A stretch of 64,000 bases of DNA from Calocera cornea HHB12733. Taxonomy: Eukaryota > Basidiomycota > Dacrymycetes > Dacrymycetales > Dacrymycetaceae. The notes under the pieces were generated by a model, which was not told the DNA's origin, ran no database searches, and saw only the letters and a list, made by a program, of their open reading frames with translations. Numbering within the stretch: position 1 is the stretch's first letter; each line of letters begins with the position of its first letter. Where the stretch lies: assembly GCA_001632435.1 (NCBI GenBank), contig KV423952.1, positions 124,001 to 188,000 on the forward strand, written 5' to 3'. Positions 1-11,002 of this stretch are shown one piece after another. A program made the translations under genes and the position numbers.

Positions 1-717
1 GCCGAGGAGCTCGGTGCTGACGGAGCTGAGCAGGGAGTCGAGGGTAGAGAAGATGTTATCGCCCGAGCTGGAGCCAGCGGTTGACGACGGAGCGGCGGTG
101 GGAGAAGTCGGGTTGGCGGGAATGCCAGTATCGATCGGAATGGAGGCAGAGATGGAGGGGAGCGTAGCGCCCCCGACATCCGAAGCGCTGGCAGAAGCGC
201 TGGCAGAAGCGCTGGCAGAAGCGCTGGCAGAAGCGCTGGCAGAGGCGCTGGCAGTAGAGGGCAGGATTCCGCTGTGAAACGTCAGAGTCCGCTTGAGCTG
301 GAGGAGCAAGAAGCGTACTTGTTGATGATTTGTGCGGTTCCAGAAGGGCAGCTGCCGGTGCCGCCAACGGGAACGAGTTGGGTCGCATCGAGCGTGTTAC
401 TGCAGATGCATGTCAAGCCGCCATTGGCTGTGGCTGAATACTGGTAGCCGCCGCCAGTACAGGTCTCAATGCATGTGGTTGCATCGTTCTGGCGTTTGCG
501 GGTTGTTGAGGTCACACTAGGAAGAACAGCCGCGAGAGGAGCACAGCCGAGGAAATTAGTAGATTGCCTGTTCCATCTGGTGTCAGACAGGCGTTCGCGG
601 AATGCGGGGAAGGACGTACCTGTATGCGAGAGACCGAGGGATCGCACCTGAGTCGAGGGCAACGGAACGAGAAACCACGAGGGAAAGGAGAGTGACAGTT
701 GAAAGGAGGGACAGCAT
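1..717 (-). CDS. Secreted WSC-type cysteine-motif protein with Ser/Ala stalk (partial)
   Basis: The visible model has three exons: 717-620, 576-319 and 271-1, continuing past the window edge. The introns (619-577 and 318-272, 43 and 47 nt) have GTACG donors, CTGAC-type branch sites and CAG acceptors, and both are phase 2. The protein starts with a hydrophobic signal peptide (MLSLLSTVTLLSLVV, cut near SRSVA). A WSC-like domain follows at about residues 40-115, with cysteines in CIETC and CICSN contexts. Next is a pure Ser-Ala run and a Ser/Thr/Pro-rich segment. WSC domains bind glycans and occur in wall-anchored sensors and secreted enzymes, so a cell-wall or extracellular role is inferred. 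The C-terminus (membrane segment, GPI signal or catalytic domain) is outside the window. The second WSC gene at 6.1-8.1 kb has the same two intron positions and phases in this domain, so the two are paralogues. Confidence 0.75.
185..256 (-). repeat. 12-bp coding minisatellite (Ser-Ala stalk)
   Basis: Six tandem copies of a 12-bp unit (plus strand gcgctggcagaa; the last two copies vary in the final bases) lie inside exon 3 of the WSC gene. On the minus strand each unit encodes Ala-Ser-Ala-Ser. The near identity of the copies suggests recent expansion and likely length variation between strains. Confidence 0.95.
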
Positions 718-823
718 TGTGAGCTAGCAAGGAATTACCTAATATCAAAAGAAGGCCTGCCGAGAGCGAGAGCGTGATGCGCGACTGCAGGGATGGGGTC
801 CTGAATCCAAACAAACAAACAGG

Positions 824-831
824 CTTTTATA
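824..831 (-). promoter_or_regulatory. TATA box of the first WSC gene
   Basis: On the minus strand TATAAAAG lies about 107 nt upstream of the proposed start codon at 717. This is a normal distance for a fungal TATA box with a short 5' leader. Confidence 0.5.
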
Positions 832-2157
832 CGGAAGTCGCGCTCTGCCTGCGAACGCTCTGGCCGCCGGAGGGAGCTCGCTGGTTGTCGCATGACGGCA
901 TGTAGTTGAAGTAGAACACAGTCGTTCAGGACATGTATCTCGACCTGCGACGCGTCGTCGTCGCGGGCCAGGTGGCTTGCCGCGCCTACCGCGTTGGTTG
1001 GTCGCCGCACTTCAACCCATTTTGGGCTTGTGCACTTGATCGGCAAGGAGCATGATATGTTCGGAGCTCGACCACTTAAAGCGAGCCAAAACTCAGGAGG
1101 TCGAATGGTACAGACATGCAAGCGTCTTGAGCAAAGTGAATTAGATTGAGATATTGAAGGTGGTGGTTACAGGAGACCAAACAGCGGTGCGTCGAGAAGA
1201 CAGGGACTACGGCAAGTGACAAGTGCATGGACACAGTCACATTTTGATTTCCGCGTCTCGCATCCCCGAGGGCCCCACGGCATCCCTGAGCCCATTTACA
1301 GAAAGTGTCGGAGCTCTATTTATGTCAATTCAGCCCTGTTTTCATCCTTTCAAGAAGCTGCAGACCGGTACCAACTCTCGAGCTTACAACCATCAGAAGA
1401 GAAACTAGGACTAAAGCTGATTTTATGCACAAATAAGTTGGGGAAAATTTATGTTAGCTTTTGCTTGTCAGGGGCACAAGGCATGTCTCTCTGCGCCATA
1501 CCCGGGTGCAATCCTCATCGGAGTTGGAACACGGAAACACTTTGTGACAGATTATGTCAGCACATTAGCAGTTAGCTGCCCCGGTTGTACACAAAAGACC
1601 TTTTCGCCAGTTCAGAATATTCTACATGCTACATTCATCTAATAAAAAGGGTAGACATACTGTATTCAAATACTGGGTTTACAATGGGCCTATTTTTATG
1701 TGAGGTTTGTAAGGAGAAATGGCAGGAAAGGCAGGAATAGTGCGTCAGAATATCATAAATGCATGCTCTGTTGGTTGCCTCGGGACCCTCGGAAGTCGCG
1801 TTTTGAGTATCGGAAGCGGAACTCGGGATTGGATTTTGACCATGCACTTCCCACCTACCGTACAGGGACATGTCAATCTTCAAAGTGCATCGCCACTGAC
1901 CCTGTTCCTGTGACATCACCCTCCGCGGTTTCCTAGCCGATTATTGTTGCCCGACGGCGGTCCTGTCCATGTGGGTAAAACATGTACTTCAATATTACCA
2001 TCCATTTCTTTGATCGGGTACGACACGGTATCAGACGGGTAGCTACTGGAAATAAACAGGAGGTTGTAGAGAATCCAGTTCTCTCATAAGTACTTTTTCC
2101 GAATCTGGTATCAACGAGAATCAAACAGGAGCCAGGTATTCGCTTAACCGACAACCA
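832..2157. other. Intergenic region, no supported gene
   Basis: Short open frames exist on both strands here, but none shows a recognisable domain or a convincing splice pattern. I see no RNA gene or repeat. The stretch probably holds the promoter of the WSC gene and the 3' flank of the bZIP gene. Confidence 0.5.
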
Positions 2158-2934
2158 TTACTCCCCGCGCGACCCAGAGCTTCCTTCACCTTCCTGCAGC
2201 TCCCTCATCTGCTCCGAGATGCGAGCGCGCTGCTGAACAACCGCCGCATTGGTGGTCTCCAATTCCTCCGCAATCTGGCTCCTTTCGGCCTCCATACGAT
2301 TCACATGCGTCCTCAAGCCGGCCACCTCGTTCTGGAGAGTCTCCAGCTCCTCGAGCTTGCGAACTCGACCGCGACGCGCCGAAATCGTATTTCGGAGCCG
2401 CTTCGCGTCCAGCGCCGGATCACCGGAGCTCGCGCTTCCAGTCGACGGAGGCGACGAATTCGACCCGTTCGATGACTGATCACCGGGGTCGGAGTGACCC
2501 GGAGAGTTTCCATGAGGGTGGCCGGCCCAGCCTTGATTCCCGGGAGGTGGATATTGAGGCTGCCCTCCAGAACCGTAATACCCTCCAGGTCCGACTGACG
2601 GGTTCATCTGAGGCTGATATGCCTGGGGTTGAGGCTGCCCAGGAAACGGGCCATAGGCCGGGGCGGCCCCGGTGGCCGATGGGTAGCCATATCCGGCATT
2701 CGGAGCGGGATATCCTTGATTGGCCGGAGCCTGTGGGTGACCATACTGTGGGTAACCTTGACCAGTTGGCTGATACCCTTGCGCGGTCGGATATGGCTGG
2801 GCAGGGTTGGTCCCCGGCTGATATGGCTGAGGAGGATTCGTCCCAGGAGGATAGGGCCAATTGGGATTTGAAGGCGGGTCGCCGTACGGGAAATTGGGGT
2901 TCGACCCAGGCTGACGGGGATATTGTCCGGACAT
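2158..2934 (-). CDS. bZIP-like protein with Pro/Gly/Tyr/Gln-rich N-terminus
   Basis: This is a single-exon frame of 258 aa from the ATG at 2934. The frame extends upstream to 3045, but the MSGQYPRQ start fits the low-complexity domain best. Residues 1 to about 165 are a disordered Pro/Gly/Tyr/Gln-rich region with repeated YPP, QGYP and NPAQPY-like motifs. A Ser/Gly linker follows. The last 85 residues hold a Gcn4-like basic region: RLRNTISARRGRVRKLEEL contains the invariant N-x7-R spacing and the ARRxRxRKL signature. After it come heptad leucines and hydrophobics forming a coiled coil. Gcn4-type bZIPs bind DNA as dimers in the nucleus. The aromatic low-complexity half could act in activation or condensation. 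Gly replaces the usual Ser before the Arg of the signature, a small departure. Target genes cannot be judged from sequence. Confidence 0.65.
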   Translation of the reverse strand: MSGQYPRQPGSNPNFPYGDPPSNPNWPYPPGTNPPQPYQPGTNPAQPYPTAQGYQPTGQGYPQYGHPQAPANQGYPAPNAGYGYPSATGAAPAYGPFPGQPQPQAYQPQMNPSVGPGGYYGSGGQPQYPPPGNQGWAGHPHGNSPGHSDPGDQSSNGSNSSPPSTGSASSGDPALDAKRLRNTISARRGRVRKLEELETLQNEVAGLRTHVNRMEAERSQIAEELETTNAAVVQQRARISEQMRELQEGEGSSGSRGE

Positions 2935-3111
2935 GTTGGTAAGACTCAGAGCGTTCTGAGGGTGATTTCGAATCCGCTGGTTTGGCTTTGAATCTGAAGA
3001 CTCGTGCGTCGAATGGACGGCATTTATACGGTCGATTCGGAGCATTGTGTTGCCGACGTGGATGTTTTCGTCTCCAGTTGACTGTGTATGATGTCAATCT
3101 CTCGGGGCTGG

Positions 3112-3438
3112 TCACCGACAGGTGATTTCGAACGGTACCTCTAGCTTGATGATAGGCTCCATAGGAGGTCGCGTCAAAGGCACCGGTTGAATGCTGCGAG
3201 ACTTAGGAGGCACAGACAGCTGACGGGATGCAGAGTCCAATGATGATCGTTTTTCGGCTGCGCGCTGAGAAAGGGAACAGAGCAAAGGTATATCCACAGC
3301 AGCACAGGCAGGATGCACCCTCAAATATCCGCCGTACCAAAGCCGTGCCCAGGACGGCGACCGAGTGTTGGCTGATTTACTCGTGATTTGGAGGACTGGA
3401 AATTCGTCCGTCGAATTCAGGGTAAAGGGCATTGTCAC
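3112..3438 (-). CDS. Hypothetical ORF, possibly an exon of a larger gene
   Basis: A 108-codon frame opens at 3438 and ends at 3112. No domain is recognised. A GT-AG pair of about 73 nt lies inside it, but splicing there would change the frame. It may be a terminal exon of the unidentified gene at 3607-4148 or a chance ORF. Confidence 0.2.
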   Translation of the reverse strand: MTMPFTLNSTDEFPVLQITSKSANTRSPSWARLWYGGYLRVHPACAAVDIPLLCSLSQRAAEKRSSLDSASRQLSVPPKSRSIQPVPLTRPPMEPIIKLEVPFEITCR

Positions 3439-3606
3439 AGCTGGGAGGACGCAGAGATTCGGGAAAGAACTCGATGACGGAAGATGGCGCAGATCAGATT
3501 GGAATGACTGGCCAATGCCTAACCCGATTGAGATTAGCAGTCCCTATGAGATGCATTTTTTCAGTATGTGGCGCGAATCAACCGCACAGATGTGAGTCCT
3601 TTCGGA

Positions 3607-4148
3607 TCACACAATTTGCTGATCCCACGTACCGCAGCCTATCATCCCCAGTACAAGCAGCATTCTCCCTTGGCAGCGTTCAGTAGACACGTTTGTTGCC
3701 TTTCCTGGACGTGCGCTGAGAATCTTGACGTAATGTACATCCGTTTGCTCTGGTCTATTCCCAGGAGTCATTTGCCTTCCCGCAAATGCCTTCGGCATCT
3801 CTACTATCGTGCCTGGCTCAGGAACGACCTCTCAGGGCTGCACAGCAAATAGGTAGCATTGGGCGGAGTACATACCGGATCAGAATGTAGGTTGACCTGT
3901 GCGAACGGCGTCTTCCGACTAGAGAGGCTCAGATGACGTGGCCCACTCTGCTGATTGGCGGTGAAAGTATACGCTTCAGTCTCGGTGACGCGTGTTGCAA
4001 AAGGCGGCTGGTATTCGTGGTTACGCATATTGGCGCGAACCAGTTCCAAGACGGGCCCCTTAACTACCGGACGCGCAAGACCGTGAAAGGTGGATAGCAT
4101 AGACGGTCGGCTTGTTGTTGTAACGAGGGTGTCCGGCTGCAGATACAA
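3607..4148 (-). CDS. Hypothetical protein, two-exon model
   Basis: Exons 4148-3876 and 3828-3607 join in frame across a 47-nt intron (donor GTATGT, acceptor GAGAG), giving about 164 aa. The joined region around LELVRANMRNHEYQPPF, then FAQVNLHSDP, VVPEPGTIVEMPKAF and ILSARPGKATN reads like real protein. I cannot name the family. The frame ends soon after the last of these segments, so another intron near 3680 leading to a further exon is likely. The 5' end may also lie further upstream, up to about 4330. The correct gene boundaries are uncertain. Confidence 0.35.
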
Positions 4149-4733
4149 CAGTCACTGTATACCGTTTTGGGTAAAGGTTAGAGAACTGAGACACAGATAG
4201 GCTGCAACAGTGCGTGTCACTGGTGCGGGCAGTGTCACCATGTGTCGACGGTGACGCTAGGGAGGTATCGGCTGGGTTTGTTCTACGGAGTGAGCCGGCT
4301 TGACCGTTGAGGATGCTCCGCCCCGCCGTCAATGGATCTTCTGGGTATCAGCCAAACTTGAGCGCGGTCCGACCTGCCCCAGATCAAAGTTCGAAGCGTC
4401 AGGCCGGGACGCGGAACAAGAGCAATCAGTTAGCCGACTATCATTCATCCGCATGCAGTTCAGCACAGGCAGCTAGTCCAGTGCAAAAGCTTCCTTGGAT
4501 CAGAAGGAAGGTGCCAACTCAGCAAAAGCAGGTGCGAGCGAGGGATAATCGACCTGGAAGCCAGGTGAAAGCAGAGTCAGGCGGAGGCAAATGGACAGGC
4601 AGATTGTTAGTGCGCACGGACCCCACCTAAGCACGCCAAGCTCAACAATCCAATCTGCAATTATATTGATACAGCATTACGAAAATAAATAAGATCAATA
4701 GAACATGTACAAGGGAGACATGCCTCATCCCAG

Positions 4734-5413
4734 TCAAAGCCTCGCCGACATCACAGCTTTGCCATCAGGTCTGAGGTCTTTGATTAACCACATCCACGTG
4801 TTCTCCCCTTTCCAGCCCAAATAGCCCGCCGGCATGGTCTTGGATTCCATAACGCGATATCCCAGCTTCATCATTGCTTGCTCAAGTCTTGGTCCTTCTC
4901 CTATCAGACAGGCCATGTGTTCCCATCCTTGCTGGCGAGCAAAGCGATCGATAGCATCATGCAGCACGTAAAACAGACCAGGATTCTTGTACCGTACGTT
5001 GGTCATACTGAGCGAACTATAGCCGGCTCTGCGTGGTGATGGAATGATGGGCGGGGGTAGTGATGGTAAACCGAGAGCAGCTGTGTACGGCTTGACAATC
5101 GCCAGGGCAAGGATATCCCGCGACGAGGCTGTCGACCTGACTGTGATGAGACCACCTCCTGGGCCCACTTCATCGAGAAGCTCCTTGGCATGTTGCAGGC
5201 GCTTCTGACCCGACATCATGAAGAGCTGTGATCGGTTAACAAGGTGACATGAGGCGATACAACTCCAGGACGCACATGAGAATAGAATTTGTCGAACGCA
5301 TCATTGGCTATGTCGACAACCTCGTGCATGAGAGCCTCATCGCTCACAAGTTGCTCCTCCGCCACATATCGGATCTCGTGTGACTCAATAAAGGTAGTGC
5401 TTAGAGAGGACAT
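4734..5413 (-). CDS. GNAT-like N-acetyltransferase domain protein
   Basis: Exons 5413-5276 and 5225-4734 join in frame across a 50-nt intron (5275-5226, donor GTGCGT, branch-like TTAAC, acceptor CACAG). The product is 209 aa. The C-terminal half resembles the second part of a GNAT fold. A strand around NPGLFYVLHDAIDRFARQ is followed by a helix, then GEGPRLEQAMMKLGYRVME, the usual 'acts on a neighbour, low-fidelity copy' helix-strand unit, and a final strand near GENTWMWLIKDL. The canonical acetyl-CoA loop R/Q-x-x-G-x-G/A is not obvious, so the enzyme assignment is tentative. The substrate is unknown. No signal peptide is seen, so a cytosolic protein is likely. Confidence 0.55.
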
Positions 5414-6063
5414 GGAGGGAGCAGGGCTTGCGGGGAGCTGTCCTCAGCGAAGGAGTAGGTCTTTAAGAGGCGGAGCCATTGAAATTGATGATTTACGATT
5501 GCGCACCGAGTGCGTGGCGCCCACGATCTGCTCAGTAATCAAGACAAGCAGCTTCACAAGCCGTACGAATCAGGATCAATCAGGATCAGAAACGGAGCCG
5601 GTCTGTTGGGTCGATCGGCCCGCGTAGGGCGGGCACCGTTGTGATCATCCGTTTAGAGTGAACAAAGGCGCCCGTCTCCACCTTCATGAGCTGAGGATCC
5701 ATCTAGGATCTGGGCAGTGAGAGGGCAGAAGTAGGCACACTAGGAACATGCTGAAGTCGTGTTGCGGGCCAAGAAGGGCAACAATTCTACCGGAACAAGG
5801 TGGCATAGATGCGAAGAAGATTGGTTCTTAGCGGAGCCTAATCTCGCGAGCCGTGACCCCGAGGGATGGATCCGCCCAATTGGGGGACGAATAAACGGAG
5901 AAGGTGCCTTCGCCGTCTGAGAAGCCAGAAGTGTATGAATTAGAGGAATTGACGCGGAATGCGGGAGAAATAGAAGCCATGTGCCCTGAGAATAGCGAAA
6001 GAAGCAGCACTCATATCGAGCAGATCACGGGGATATGGAAGGACAGCCAAATACGTAACTCGA
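5414..6063. other. Intergenic region
   Basis: No supported gene. A minus-strand open frame continues past the proposed stop of the second WSC gene (to about 5940), but its sequence does not look like a continuation of the WSC domain. Confidence 0.4.
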
Positions 6064-8139
6064 TCACAGCATCCATCCATTCGTGTGGGCAAACGTAAGG
6101 TTCGCATAGCGTGACCCAAGCTGATCCAGATAAGTTTCGCTGATGTAAAGATGGTCAGTAACAAGACAGGGGAAGCGAGTACAGAATTCGCGTACTTGGC
6201 AAAAAGATTGAAAACCCATGTACCTCCCGCAGTCTGTCTCGGTCAAGTTTCCAGTGCATCTTGCGTCACACGCGGCGTTAGGTGCTGGTTTGCCGCCGTG
6301 ATAGATTCCATCGCTGCAGAGACACATCGATCCGAATTCGAGACCTGAAAATGGGAGATTGAGGCCAACGCAGATGTCCACGCAGCTCTGCACGGTAAGG
6401 TCGGACAGCGTGCCGCTTGAGTAGTTTGCCAACGCAAGTTGGTCGAACGAATGCGCGGCAGGCTCGGCAAAACATCCGAGAGGCGTATATGTGGGCATTG
6501 GGGCTGACGAGGCACTCGTCGAAGTTTCGGTGGAACCAGGGGAGATGGCTGTTGCAGTCGTGATCGAGCTGCTGGACTCAGTGGACATGGTTGAGTGGCC
6601 AGCATTGATTGTCGTTCCAGTCGAACCGGACAAATCGGATGACGCAGATGTGCTGGAAGTAGATATCTCTGAAGCCGTGGATGTGTCATGAGAAGGGCTG
6701 CTGGAGGTATGGGAAGCGTGTGTTGCAGTGGTGGAAATGGTGGCGGGGTTGGTTGCGCTCGTGGCAGACCTGAGGCTGGAGGTACGAGAGGTGTGTGTCG
6801 CAGTACTGGTTACTTCGCTGGAAACGCCAACTGATAGGGAGCTGGACATATGAGAGGGTTGTATTTCCGTGCTCCCAGAGGACGTTCCTGGCATTGAGGT
6901 CCCATGGGATGGTTGTGTCGCAGTATCAGCATCGATGGTGCTCTCGCTGGACGCCGCTGTTGACGCATGGCGCGAAGTATGGGTGGTGTGTCGCACGGTG
7001 CTGTGGGCTACCGCAGTGCGGGAAGTGTGTGCTGTAGTACTCGTCTCATGAGCGACCTCGCTGGAGGTCGAAGAGGATGCATGGCTCAAGATACGAGTGG
7101 TATGTCTCCCGGTTCTGGATGTTGCGGCTGTGCTTCCGGAGGGAATCAAAGATTCCACGCTGGTAGTGTAGGAAGTATGCGTCGCACTGGTGGCTGGACG
7201 TGTAATCTCGCTGGAGGTCGCAGCTGATGGGTGGCTCGAGGTGTATGTGGTGTGTGGAAGTGTCGGTCGCAAAGTCGCCTTGCTTGTGGATGCCCTTGAC
7301 CCGGAGCTTGACGCATGAGAGGTATGGGTCACGGTAGGATGGGACATGGGGCTTACTTCGTTGGACGTGGCGGCCGAAACAAGACTTGATGTCTCAGAGA
7401 TGTGAATTATGGAGGTGGCAGGGCTAGAGCTTTCGGTTGACGCGAAGTTGGAGCTATGTGATGTGTGTCGAGAGGTAGCGATTGCGGAAGCACTCTTGCT
7501 GGAATGTCCAGATGATACCGAGTTAGACAGGGTCGTACTGGACCCAGTAGCGGTCGACGATTTTGTCGGAAACGCGTCCGTTGCAGATGAACTTAGGGAC
7601 TTGCTTGTGGTAGTTGTTGAAGAGGGAGCCGTATCTGACGCTCAAATAGGGGAGGATGAGGTTGTCGTTCTGCACAGCGCTTCAGAAAGTGAGGAGGTAC
7701 TTGAAGCGGATCACTACGCACGCTCCATATACTGGGACCGTCCCTGCAGGGCAATCTCCGTTCGAGTTTGGTGGCACAACTTGGGACTCCTCCAAATTGT
7801 TGCTGCAGATACACTCCAAACCGCTCAACACCTCTGCCGAAAACTGATACCCGCCGCTGCTGCATGTCGATGCACAGTCGGTGTAGACAGAGCGGGTACG
7901 GCGGCCGGAAGCGCCCGAACCCTGGAATAGGGCGCTGATGGGAACGCATCCGATCTCGGAAGATTGTCTAGGCGGTACTCTGTTCATCAGTGACGTCTTG
8001 AATCGATAAGCCGAGGGAGTCATCACCTTGCGTAGATACGGGAGGAGTCAAGATTGTGATAGAACCTTGGCCAGATTGCGAGTGCAATAGTAGTGCCGGC
8101 AACGAGAACAGTGACGAGGATGAAGAGCGCTCGGAGCAC
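6064..8139 (-). CDS. WSC-domain protein with mucin-like Ser/Thr stalk; probably damaged
   Basis: Reading from 8139 down, the first exon encodes a membrane or signal segment (LRALFILVTVLVAGTTIALA). It joins by a phase-2 intron (GTGATG...AACAG, about 48 nt) to a WSC-like domain with CASTC and CICSN motifs, closely like the first WSC gene. A Ser/Thr/His-rich stalk of about 350 residues follows, made of irregular THTS/SHTS-like repeats. A second WSC domain at the C-terminus starts near YTPLGCFAEPA and runs to DCG, with a final intron before ETYLDQLGS. The layout fits a wall-stress sensor or wall-bound glycan-binding protein. Two lesions are visible. The hydrophobic exon has no ATG in frame (GTG at 8139; the nearest ATG at 8141 is in another frame). 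An in-frame TGA at 7644-7642 also separates the first WSC domain from the stalk. Unrecognised exons could explain either. Confidence 0.6.
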
Positions 8140-8232
8140 ATTGTTTCAGCACGATTCTGTTTAAGGGCGACCGGACCCGTTGGGATTTCCAAGATGTTCG
8201 GTTGCGACAACAAGCAACATTGTTCGGCATCG

Positions 8233-8239
8233 TTTTATA
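8233..8239 (-). promoter_or_regulatory. TATA box of the second WSC gene
   Basis: TATAAAA on the minus strand lies about 95 nt upstream of the hydrophobic first exon, at a spacing similar to the TATA box of the paralogue at the left edge. Confidence 0.45.
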
Positions 8240-10443
8240 TGCTTGTTCGCGCAGTCAATTACCGGGGTCGAAGAAGATGGCAACAGACATGCGTTGAAAC
8301 AAGGTCCCAAGGCTTCCTTCCCTTTTGCATGTTAGGGGTAATCGGATATACGAGATGGTAAGGCGGCTAAGGCGGCTGGAAAACAGCTAGCTTACGCGAG
8401 CATGCCAAGGGAGCAACACGGCGGGGGCGAAAAGTCCGTCCCACTTCCCCATCGTGGGGCATCGCACTCTTTGCGAGACGATCCGAGTCTCTGAAACAGT
8501 CATTAGTATCATGATCAGCTTTGGTCAATGCCCTTTGCTGCATTTGTGTAACGTAAGCTATTGCGTACTGTGTCTCTCTTGCATAATCGACTACTCACAC
8601 CGTTATTGCGACCATCTGTAGGCGTCTTGGAGACCGAATGTGGGCAGAGAACCCTCAATGATTACGGCACCATGGATAGTGCCAAGTCACTCCCTAAACC
8701 GAGCGTTCGAAAGGGAAGCTCGCGCGGTCTTGCCTAAGTATGATAGACACCGGACACCAAGAGGAGAATTGGGCCGAAGTTCTGCAGATCTCAGCGCTTC
8801 TTTCGATCCCAGCAATGTCCATGGCGGGCCGGCGCTTCGCAGTCGATATAAAATTGAATTTTTCATTATTGTCATGTTCGTTCCAAGCCAGAGAATCCGC
8901 GGGGCCGAACGAGCAGATAGCCACATGAGGTAACATGAAACCAATCGATGGTGCATATAGGATTCGTAGGCAGGCGCAACGTCGTCCGCATCTGGCCAGA
9001 TGTCAGTTTAGACTGCCAATCGGGGATCCTTCGCGACGAGATCGCTGCACGTGCGGATGCTCCTTTGCCGCAGTAATCGTAGCTTTGCCCAGATGTAGGC
9101 CTGATGATGTGCACTCCTGCCCGGTCTGAGCAACTTGATACGTTCGATAACCAGCCATGATTAAATATCAGATTCTTCGCAGAGTCACAGATCGAGCGTT
9201 GATGCTATTCGACACGTTGACGCGATTGGTTGTATGAGTGGATTCAAGGCTTGGATTGGAAAGCCGCTATCCTGTGGCAACGATGATGGTTGACTGGTTT
9301 AGGGAGGTGACCACGGCAAAGCCCGACGCGCTTGAGCTCGGCATTTCGGCTCGCGTGGTCGAAGACCAGGGACCCCCGCACGAGCAGTCGCTCCAAAATT
9401 CCAGTTGCGCCAATACCAACAGCTATCTCTGTACCTTCCGCTGTTTATATTCGGCATATTAGGGACCAGAAATCATGTCTGACTTTCTACGGGGCGCTTT
9501 GTCCGGTACACCGGCCGGTAAGCTCATACTGTCAAGGTTGTTAACTGTGGTCTGACAGACACGGCCGCACCACAGACCGCGAAGCCAAGAAGCAACAGCT
9601 TATGGAGGGTGTCCGCAATCAGGTCGCACTACAGAGCGCACAAACCCTCATCAACGTTTGTCTTGAATAGTTTGGCGACTTGGGCAAGCAGGCTGACTTG
9701 CGGCCAGAAAATCACAGACAACTGCTTCGAGAAGTGTGTAACAAAGCCTGGCACATCCCTTGGTGGTTCGGAAGAGGTGCGCACTGGCGCACGTTAATGA
9801 ACATATCCATTGATGTTGTCTCCCGATAGCGATGCCTCGGGCAGTGTATGGAGCGATATATGGAGGCTTGTGCGTTCGCCTGACCCATCTGGTATTCAAC
9901 TGTGTAGCTGACGTGTCTTGCAGTCACCGTTGTCAGCCGAGCATACACGAACCGGATAGCGAAGGAGAGACAGTCGCAGCTATTAAACACAGGTGGCGTT
10001 GCACTCCACTAAAACCCCATACCTGTGCGTCTCCATCAATCGTTCCAATCGACGTTGAACTAATCCGGAACAGGGGCGACTTGCTGGCGTGCATACACCC
10101 TCCTATCATCTTGTAGCATGTACTCGGCATTACCACTACTCTCCATAATGCATACTGTGCTGTGCGGTATTCGCACGCCCACCACGTTGTTCATGGGCTG
10201 GTTCTCTTCATTCATACACTTCCGTCTCATGCAATACTGCATAGAAGTCCATACCGTCAGGCCAGAGAAGTTTTGCTCCCGCACGACCAGGACCGTTCAG
10301 TGAAGCCGCACACGACTGGGATGTAACCCTTATGTCAATGCCGCTGTCCTTATCCTAGTGGTGCCCACCGGTTATAAGCCTGCAAGGTGTCCATAGGGCA
10401 ATTCGTGCTGGGAGAGGCGTATTCTATAAAGGAAGCTGCAACC
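8240..10443. other. Intergenic region of 2.2 kb, no supported gene
   Basis: Only short, composition-poor open frames occur on either strand. No domain, tRNA or clear repeat was recognised. A TATA-like sequence (TCTATAAAGG, near 10421-10430) just before the NR2C2AP-like gene is its probable core promoter. Confidence 0.45.
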
Positions 10444-10995
10444 ATGACATCTTTACTCGACACGAGCAGTCCGGTCATCAAGTGCGCCACGCTTCCTCGT
10501 TAGACCTGCTGAGCACTCTAACTGCCATGCAGAGCGTCTTCCACGCTGGACCGCGCGTCTCATCGCAAAAACATTATCGATCGAAACACAGACACGTGTT
10601 GGGCCAGCGCGAACGTGAGTGCTTCACAAATGAGCACAGGAGTGTTCGCAGCTAACACGCCGTCGCAGGGTTCTCCCCAATGGGTGTCGTTCACGCTACC
10701 TAAGCCTGCGCTACTCAAGTCGGTTTCCCTCACCTTCCAAGGTGGGTTTGTCGCTACAGAGGTCATCATCTCCACGTCCGCAACGTCGTCGAACTCGAAG
10801 CCTGTCGCGACGATATACCCACAAGACAACAATTTCCGCCAGACATTCAAGATCGAAGGAGATGATGTGAGGATAGAGGGCGCTGTGAGGCTGGAGTTCC
10901 CGAAGAGCTCGGACTTCTTCGGAAGGGTTGTGCTGTACGATCTGGATCTGCTCGGCGACTGGGTGGGAGACAATGGGGACGCGACGGAGTCATGA
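10444..10995 (+). CDS. NR2C2AP-like protein (F5/8 type C-like domain)
   Basis: Three exons, 10444-10481, 10533-10614 and 10669-10995, join in frame across introns of 51 and 54 nt. The first intron has a CTAAC branch site. The product is 148 aa, close to the 139 aa of human nuclear receptor 2C2-associated protein (TRA16). Shared signatures appear in order: a DTCW motif near residue 35, SPQWVSF, the strand with FQGGF, a YPQDNN-like turn and SSDFFGRVVLYDLDLLG near the C-terminus. The family is a compact discoidin/F5/8C-type beta-sandwich with a poorly defined role in animals, where it modulates nuclear receptors. Fungi lack those receptors, so the ancestral function is unknown. The protein is probably cytosolic or nuclear, as no signal peptide is present. 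Confidence 0.85.
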
Positions 10996-11002
10996 GAATG
11001 GC

